This document shows, piece by piece, positions 5,084-7,644 of a stretch of 7,644 nucleotides of DNA. The position numbers were made by a program, and so were the translations under genes. Numbering within the stretch: the stretch's first letter is position 1; the number at the start of each line of letters is the position of its first letter. The stretch lies in contig MFCJ01000159.1 in NCBI GenBank assembly GCA_001775255.1, positions 5,670 through 13,313 of the forward strand. The letters run 5' to 3'. The DNA is from Candidatus Dadabacteria bacterium RIFCSPHIGHO2_12_FULL_53_21 (GTDB lineage Bacteria; Desulfobacterota_D; UBA1144; Nemesobacterales; UBA2774). The notes below the pieces were generated by a model that ran no database searches, was not told the origin of the DNA, and worked only from the letters and a program-made list of their open reading frames with translations.

Positions 5084-6379
5084 TCAGGCCGCGAGTTTAT
5101 ATCTCTGTCCATACGCACTGATCGCCTTAACGAAACAATCGTAAGGCGCCTTCACAATCCCCGCGCCTATCTGCCCCGCGCCCGAGCTCTTGTGGACGAC
5201 TGCGCTGTTGATGCTGGGCAGTATCCCCGTCTCGACCACCTTTCTGAGGTCAATCCCCGTGGGCGTGCCCTCGAAATCGAGAGCGGGTATTCCGAACTTG
5301 GGGTTCCTGAGCGTCGTTATGAGCTGCATTCTCTTCGTTATGCTTATAGATTCCGCTACACCCCCGCCCGCGAACGCGGCCATGGAAGGGGCGGCCGCTA
5401 TGGCGAAGCCTCCGAGGCCCATGGTTTCGATTATGGAGCTGTCCCCTATATCGGGCGCGCCGTCCTCTGCGCTGTATCCCGGATTGTAGAGGGCGTCGAT
5501 TAAATATGGCGCCGGGGCCGTGAACCAGGTGTCCCCGAGGCCGCTCACCCTTATGCCGAAATCCGTCCCGTTCCGGGACATGGCGGTAACTATGGTCGAA
5601 TCCTCAATCCCGTGCGCCGCGTCCATGGCGAGCTTGCACGCTGTCATGCTGATGTTGAGGAAGAAGTGGCTGTTCCCCGCTATGAACTTATATACTTCGA
5701 GCGCCCTTTCACGGGGCAGGTCGAGTTTGAAGAGGGTCTCGGCGATTATCTTGAGGAATATGTTCGTCGACGCCGCGTGCCTGTTATGGCACTCGTCCCC
5801 CATCTGAATACCCTGCGCCAGTATGCCCCACACCGGTATCCCCCCCGTCATGCGGACCGCCCTTTTCATCACGGGCGCGAACACGTCCCTCATCCACCTG
5901 AGACGCTTTATCGTCTCCTCCCCTACGGAGCCGAACCAGAGGACCTTCCCTCCGCCTTCATTGAACGTCGAATAAACGGTCTTTCCGCGGGCCGCGTCCT
6001 TCGTCACTATGACCGGCATCGACGCCGAGATTATCCCCGTCATCGGGCCTGCGGCGTCGTGATAGTGATTGGGAGAGAGTTTTATTTTTTTCGATTTTAT
6101 GAGCGCTTCGGCGCCCTTGTCGTCAGAGGCGAGTCCCTCGAATATAAGCGCGCCCCTGACGGCCCTCTTCATCGGGTCGCACATCCTCTGCCATGTAACG
6201 GGAGGCCCCGCGTGGAGTATGGTATCCGGAGTCATCCCCGGAATTGCGGAGAGCGCGGTATCGACGTCAGACAGCACAGGCTCCGTCGAGAGGAGCCTCT
6301 CTAACGAACTCGCGTTCGCCTCCCTTATGCGGTCGCCCGTGTACCTGAATCCGTGCTTCTCAGCGCCTTTAATGGACAT
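5084..6379 (-). CDS. allG: DUF1116 family protein (AllG/YlbE-like oxamate carbamoyltransferase subunit homologue)
   Basis: A 431-residue soluble protein of the DUF1116 family, close to the length of E. coli YlbE/AllG (about 419). Typical conserved blocks are HAGPPVTWQRMCDPM (56-70), SPNHYHDAAGPMTG (102-115), AQGIQMGDECHNRHAAS (188-204), SRNGTDFGIRVSG (268-280), IGDSSIIETMGLGGFA (311-326) and HKSSGAGQIGAG (396-407). The polar clusters HYHDAAGP and GDECHNRH are the best candidates for ligand or active-site residues. AllG is needed with AllF and AllH for oxamic transcarbamylase in E. coli; no catalytic residue assignment is known to me. The ATG at 6379 has AAGGAG at 6396-6391, 11 nt upstream, and the regulator gene ends 24 bp before it. 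Gene order, same strand and short gaps place it in one operon with the fdrA-like gene and carbamate kinase. Family confidence is high; the exact substrate is not determined. Confidence 0.9.
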   Translation of the reverse strand: MSIKGAEKHGFRYTGDRIREANASSLERLLSTEPVLSDVDTALSAIPGMTPDTILHAGPPVTWQRMCDPMKRAVRGALIFEGLASDDKGAEALIKSKKIKLSPNHYHDAAGPMTGIISASMPVIVTKDAARGKTVYSTFNEGGGKVLWFGSVGEETIKRLRWMRDVFAPVMKRAVRMTGGIPVWGILAQGIQMGDECHNRHAASTNIFLKIIAETLFKLDLPRERALEVYKFIAGNSHFFLNISMTACKLAMDAAHGIEDSTIVTAMSRNGTDFGIRVSGLGDTWFTAPAPYLIDALYNPGYSAEDGAPDIGDSSIIETMGLGGFAIAAAPSMAAFAGGGVAESISITKRMQLITTLRNPKFGIPALDFEGTPTGIDLRKVVETGILPSINSAVVHKSSGAGQIGAGIVKAPYDCFVKAISAYGQRYKLAA

Positions 6380-6403
6380 TCGTCCGCCTGCTCCTTCCGC
6401 CCG

Positions 6404-6991
6404 TTATGAAGGCGGCACCGCCAGTATCCAAAGTAATTTGGCCTTGCTCTGCCCCACGTTTTTCCATTTGTGTTCGAGGAGCGTCCTGAAGTGGATGCTG
6501 TCCCCGGGGCTTATAATGTATGTCTTGTCGTATACCTGGAACTCGACTCTCCCGCTGATGCAGTAGACGAGCTCCTCTCCCCTGTGCTTCATAGGCTTCT
6601 TGCCGCTCGACGCCCCGACTTCGAGCACCGAATACGCGGCGGTCATGATGAAATCCCCGTATTTCGTGGCCGATATCCCCTGAAGCTCGAGACCTTTTTT
6701 AAACGTGAGTATCGGCTCCCTATCCTTCGCGGAGACGAAAACGACGTCGCTGTCCTCAACTTTTTCTTCTATGAAATGGCTCACCTTTTTCCCGAGCGCG
6801 TCCGAGATCTTCATCATCGTCGTGATCGTGGGCGTTATGCCGTTCGACTCGATCTTGTGAATCGCCGCCGCCGATATGCCCGATTTATTCGCGAGCTCCT
6901 TCAGCGAAAGCCGCCTCTCGGTACGCATGTTTTTTATCTTCTCGCCGAGCCTCGATACTATGTGATCGATCTGATATTTCTCAGTCGCCAT
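6404..6991 (-). CDS. XRE-family transcriptional regulator with C-terminal cupin sensor domain
   Basis: A 195-residue two-domain regulator. Residues about 13-70 form an XRE/Cro-CI helix-turn-helix: LGEKIKNMRTERRLSLKELA, then SGISAAAIHKIESNGITPT with the recognition helix around 40-50. Residues about 118-190 form a small beta-barrel cupin: KPMKHRGEELVYCISGRVEF (132-151) and SPGDSIHFRTLLEHKWKN (161-178) correspond to the two cupin motifs, with H136, E140 and H174 possible metal or ligand contacts. This layout (PuuR-like) usually represses or activates a local catabolic operon in response to a small molecule. The ATG at 6991 overlaps the last 11 bases of the AIR-synthase-like gene, with AGGTGG just upstream (7000-6995), so translation is probably coupled. 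Sitting inside the operon it likely controls its own expression; its operator is not identified, the inverted repeat at 2339-2359 being only a candidate. Confidence 0.9.
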   Translation of the reverse strand: MATEKYQIDHIVSRLGEKIKNMRTERRLSLKELANKSGISAAAIHKIESNGITPTITTMMKISDALGKKVSHFIEEKVEDSDVVFVSAKDREPILTFKKGLELQGISATKYGDFIMTAAYSVLEVGASSGKKPMKHRGEELVYCISGRVEFQVYDKTYIISPGDSIHFRTLLEHKWKNVGQSKAKLLWILAVPPS

Positions 6992-7644
6992 TATCCACCT
7001 GTGCCGCGTTTGTAGGGTTCACCCCGATAAGGGGCTCTTCGTCAAAATTCCAGAATACCGCCTTTTCACCGCCGTCCGTAAAGAAAACCCTGCTGTCGTT
7101 TATGACCCTGCCTATCGTTTCGCACACGAGGCCCGATTCCCGAAACCTCTCCTTTATATATTGCGTCTTCTCCGGCCGGGACGATATGATGAAGCCGTAA
7201 CTTGGGAACGTCAGGAGCCACTTTTGGAGCGGCACGTCCCCGGGCGCGGGGATGCGGTCGAGATGAATTTCAGCCCCGGCCTTCGAGCCCTCCAGCATCA
7301 TAAGGGCGGAGCCTATAAGTCCGGCCATGCTCACGTCCTTTGCGGCGTCCGCGAGGCCCGATTCCGCAAGCTGCGGAAGTATTTCGAGCTGCCCCCGGAG
7401 CGCGTCTTCGGCGAGCCCGCTCGAAGAGTCCCAGAAATTAAACGCAGGATAGAACTTCCCGTCGAAGTCGGAGGCGAAAATAATGTCGTCGCCCGCGAGG
7501 GCGCCGAAGCCCGAGAGGAGCCGTTCGGCCTTTCCGAGTATAAACACGGACAGAGAACCGGATTCGGCGTCTAACGTCGTATGCCCGCCCACTACAGGGA
7601 CACCGTAACGCCCGGCGTTGTCCCTTATGCCGCGGAGGACCTCG
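6981..7644 (-). CDS. AIR synthase-like protein, sll0787-type Nit1 cluster family (5' part off the window)
   Basis: The frame stays open to the right edge, giving 220 visible C-terminal residues; the true start lies beyond the window. A GTG at 7592 would be an internal false start, because the conserved GVPVVGGHTT (visible residues 14-23) begins before it. This is the C-terminal half of the PurM/HypE/ThiL superfamily, ATP-using enzymes that usually phosphorylate carbonyl or amide oxygens. Further matches to the family I recognise are the SLSVFILGKAERLLSG strand-loop, FYPAFNFWDSSSG, ELLPQLAESGL, the KDVSMAGLIGSALMMLEGSKAGAEI helix region, and LLTFPSYGFII. Sll0787-type proteins occur in Nit1 nitrilase clusters with the Sll0783 and MSMEG_0568 families, both present here. 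I also considered DUF2877/AllH, expected beside AllF and AllG, but the residues fit AIR synthase instead. It overlaps the regulator gene by 11 bp. Confidence 0.83.
   Translation of the reverse strand, partial: EVLRGIRDNAGRYGVPVVGGHTTLDAESGSLSVFILGKAERLLSGFGALAGDDIIFASDFDGKFYPAFNFWDSSSGLAEDALRGQLEILPQLAESGLADAAKDVSMAGLIGSALMMLEGSKAGAEIHLDRIPAPGDVPLQKWLLTFPSYGFIISSRPEKTQYIKERFRESGLVCETIGRVINDSRVFFTDGGEKAVFWNFDEEPLIGVNPTNAAQVDNGD

Noticed and set aside
5612..6304. A 230-residue plus-strand open frame opposite the DUF1116 gene
   Set aside because: Composition dominated by R, P, H and E without motifs, typical of an antisense frame of a GC-rich gene.
6981..7592. Assignment of the right-edge gene as AllH/DUF2877 starting at the GTG at 7592
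   Set aside because: The neighbours suggested AllH, but the residues match the C-terminal half of an AIR-synthase-like protein, and the frame stays open upstream of 7592 with the conserved GVPVVGGHTT beginning before that codon. It is a truncated gene, not a short complete one.
1..7644. CRISPR arrays, tRNA or rRNA genes, insertion sequences and long direct repeats
   Set aside because: I saw no regularly spaced repeats, no tRNA-like cloverleaf, no transposase and no terminal inverted repeats anywhere in the window.

Overview
The window reads as a gene-dense bacterial operon region, with every convincing gene on the minus strand, so transcription runs right to left. The supporting signs are purine-rich Shine-Dalgarno sequences in front of almost every gene, short or overlapping junctions, and an XRE-family regulator. 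Base composition is fairly GC-rich by eye. Coding regions use AGG (Arg), ATA (Ile), CTC (Leu) and TAT (Tyr) freely. I cannot name the organism; an uncultured bacterium, possibly of a deltaproteobacterial or candidate-phylum type, is only a guess.

Layout in transcription order, from the right edge to the left: (1) the C-terminal ~220 residues of an AIR-synthase-like (PurM/HypE superfamily) protein resembling the sll0787 family; (2) an XRE helix-turn-helix/cupin regulator overlapping it by 11 bp; (3) a DUF1116 protein (AllG/YlbE-like); (4) an FdrA/AllF-like protein; (5) a carbamate kinase; (6) a 194-bp leader with hairpins, a TATAAT box and a perfect inverted repeat around a ribosome binding site; (7) a MSMEG_0572/Sll0783-family nitrogen-starvation protein; (8) a 134-bp spacer; (9) a MSMEG_0568-family radical SAM protein; (10) a 118-bp spacer; (11) the N-terminal 152 residues of a CoA-disulfide reductase/NADH-oxidase-like flavoprotein, cut by the left edge.

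The point of interest is the combination. The AIR-synthase-like, Sll0783-like and MSMEG_0568-like genes are members of the conserved Nit1 (Nit1C) nitrilase cluster, which is linked to nitrogen starvation and cyanide assimilation. Here they bracket a module (allG, fdrA/allF, carbamate kinase) known from allantoin/oxalurate catabolism, in which AllFGH makes carbamoyl phosphate by phosphorolysis of a ureido compound and carbamate kinase turns it into ATP, NH3 and CO2. The nitrilase, the N-acetyltransferase and AllH are not in the window; they may lie to the right or be absent. My inference is a nitrogen-scavenging pathway whose product carries a carbamoyl group that is harvested for ATP and ammonia, under a ligand-sensing XRE/cupin regulator. 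The substrate cannot be read from the sequence.
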